A DNA stretch of 37,230 nt. Origin: Gallionellaceae bacterium. GTDB lineage: Bacteria; Pseudomonadota; Gammaproteobacteria; Burkholderiales; Gallionellaceae. Positions 37,132 through 37,230 of the stretch are shown here, piece by piece (within the stretch, counting starts at the first letter, position 1; each line of letters opens with the position of its first letter). A model generated the notes under the pieces. It saw only the letters and a program-made list of their open reading frames with translations, was not told the origin of the DNA and ran no database searches. Where the stretch lies: the NCBI GenBank assembly GCA_009773615.1, contig WSYA01000017.1:1-37230 (forward strand). Direction: 5' to 3'. The translations under genes and the position numbers were made by a program.

Positions 37132-37230
37132 CGCTAATTCAACGGGGCATCATACGCGGGTCAAAAGTCGCCCACAATAAACAATATGGGGGGCGTTTTG
37201 GGTTACGAGAGAACACGAAAACACACTTCA
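37132..37230. other. Right host flank
   Basis: A 99-base flank without a recognisable gene. A weak GCCC/GGGC hairpin with TTTT (about 37166-37199) looks like a host terminator on the plus strand. It does not continue the Pro-rich repeat of the left flank, and no 5-base target duplication matches the left side. Confidence 0.5.

Noticed and set aside
37200-37230. Window end CACTTCA as the true phage end (Mu right end also finishes CTTCA)
   Set aside because: Read inward it lacks the inward-facing sites; the end at 37131 matches the left end in tip and site spacing.

Overview
The window is almost entirely one complete Mu-like (transposable) prophage of about 37 kb, lying between two short host flanks. 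The base composition, the beta/gammaproteobacterial flavour of the proteins and the family mix (Mu-type transposition and terminase genes with P2-type tail genes, as in BcepMu-like phages) suggest a Gram-negative proteobacterial host, most likely a betaproteobacterium; I cannot name the species. The element reads 5'-TG at 165 and CA-3' at 37131. Both ends begin TGATG when read inward and carry two copies of a GATAAAT-containing site, 13 and about 35 bases from the tip, which is the same geometry I recall for the right end of Mu.

Layout: an immunity region sits in the middle (18.5-19.8 kb) and both arms are transcribed outward. The left arm (minus strand, 18.3 kb down to 0.3 kb) holds protease/scaffold, head decoration protein, an E-type major capsid protein, head-tail joining genes, sheath, tube, the E/E' tail chaperone pair, tape measure, U, X, D, V, W, J, I, tail fibre, fibre chaperone, a membrane protein, Com and an adenine methylase. 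The right arm (plus strand, 19.5-37.0 kb) holds a Ner-like protein, a Bro-N protein, small early genes, transposase A and ATPase B, a block of small accessory genes (HU, DUF3164, DUF2786), GemA, a Mor/C activator, holin, transglycosylase, nested Rz/Rz1, small zinc proteins, terminase, portal, F and G. In Mu these form one colinear series ending ...F-G-I/Z-T-tail-com-mom; here the I-to-mom half lies inverted upstream of the repressor, so the head operon is split between the two arms.

Regulation can be read from the sequence. A perfect 20-base palindrome lies inside the early promoter between repressor and ner. The last early gene is a Mor/C activator, and four late promoters share one architecture: TTTAAA-N4-WTTAAW, then exactly 22 bases, then a NANNAT -10 box. 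They sit before the lysis/head operon (right arm) and before the protease, tail chaperone and baseplate operons (left arm). Two of them would start transcription at or next to the AUG. The right-arm copy is embedded in an intrinsic terminator that only the early transcript can form, so early RNA should stop there while late RNA passes. Both arms end in terminators just before the phage ends.

Other points of interest are a small membrane protein with its own sigma70 promoter on the opposite strand inside the tail operon, a likely -2 frameshift between E and E', a GATC-centred palindrome before com and the methylase, an unassigned structured segment next to the repressor, and a 29-residue double-CXXC protein.
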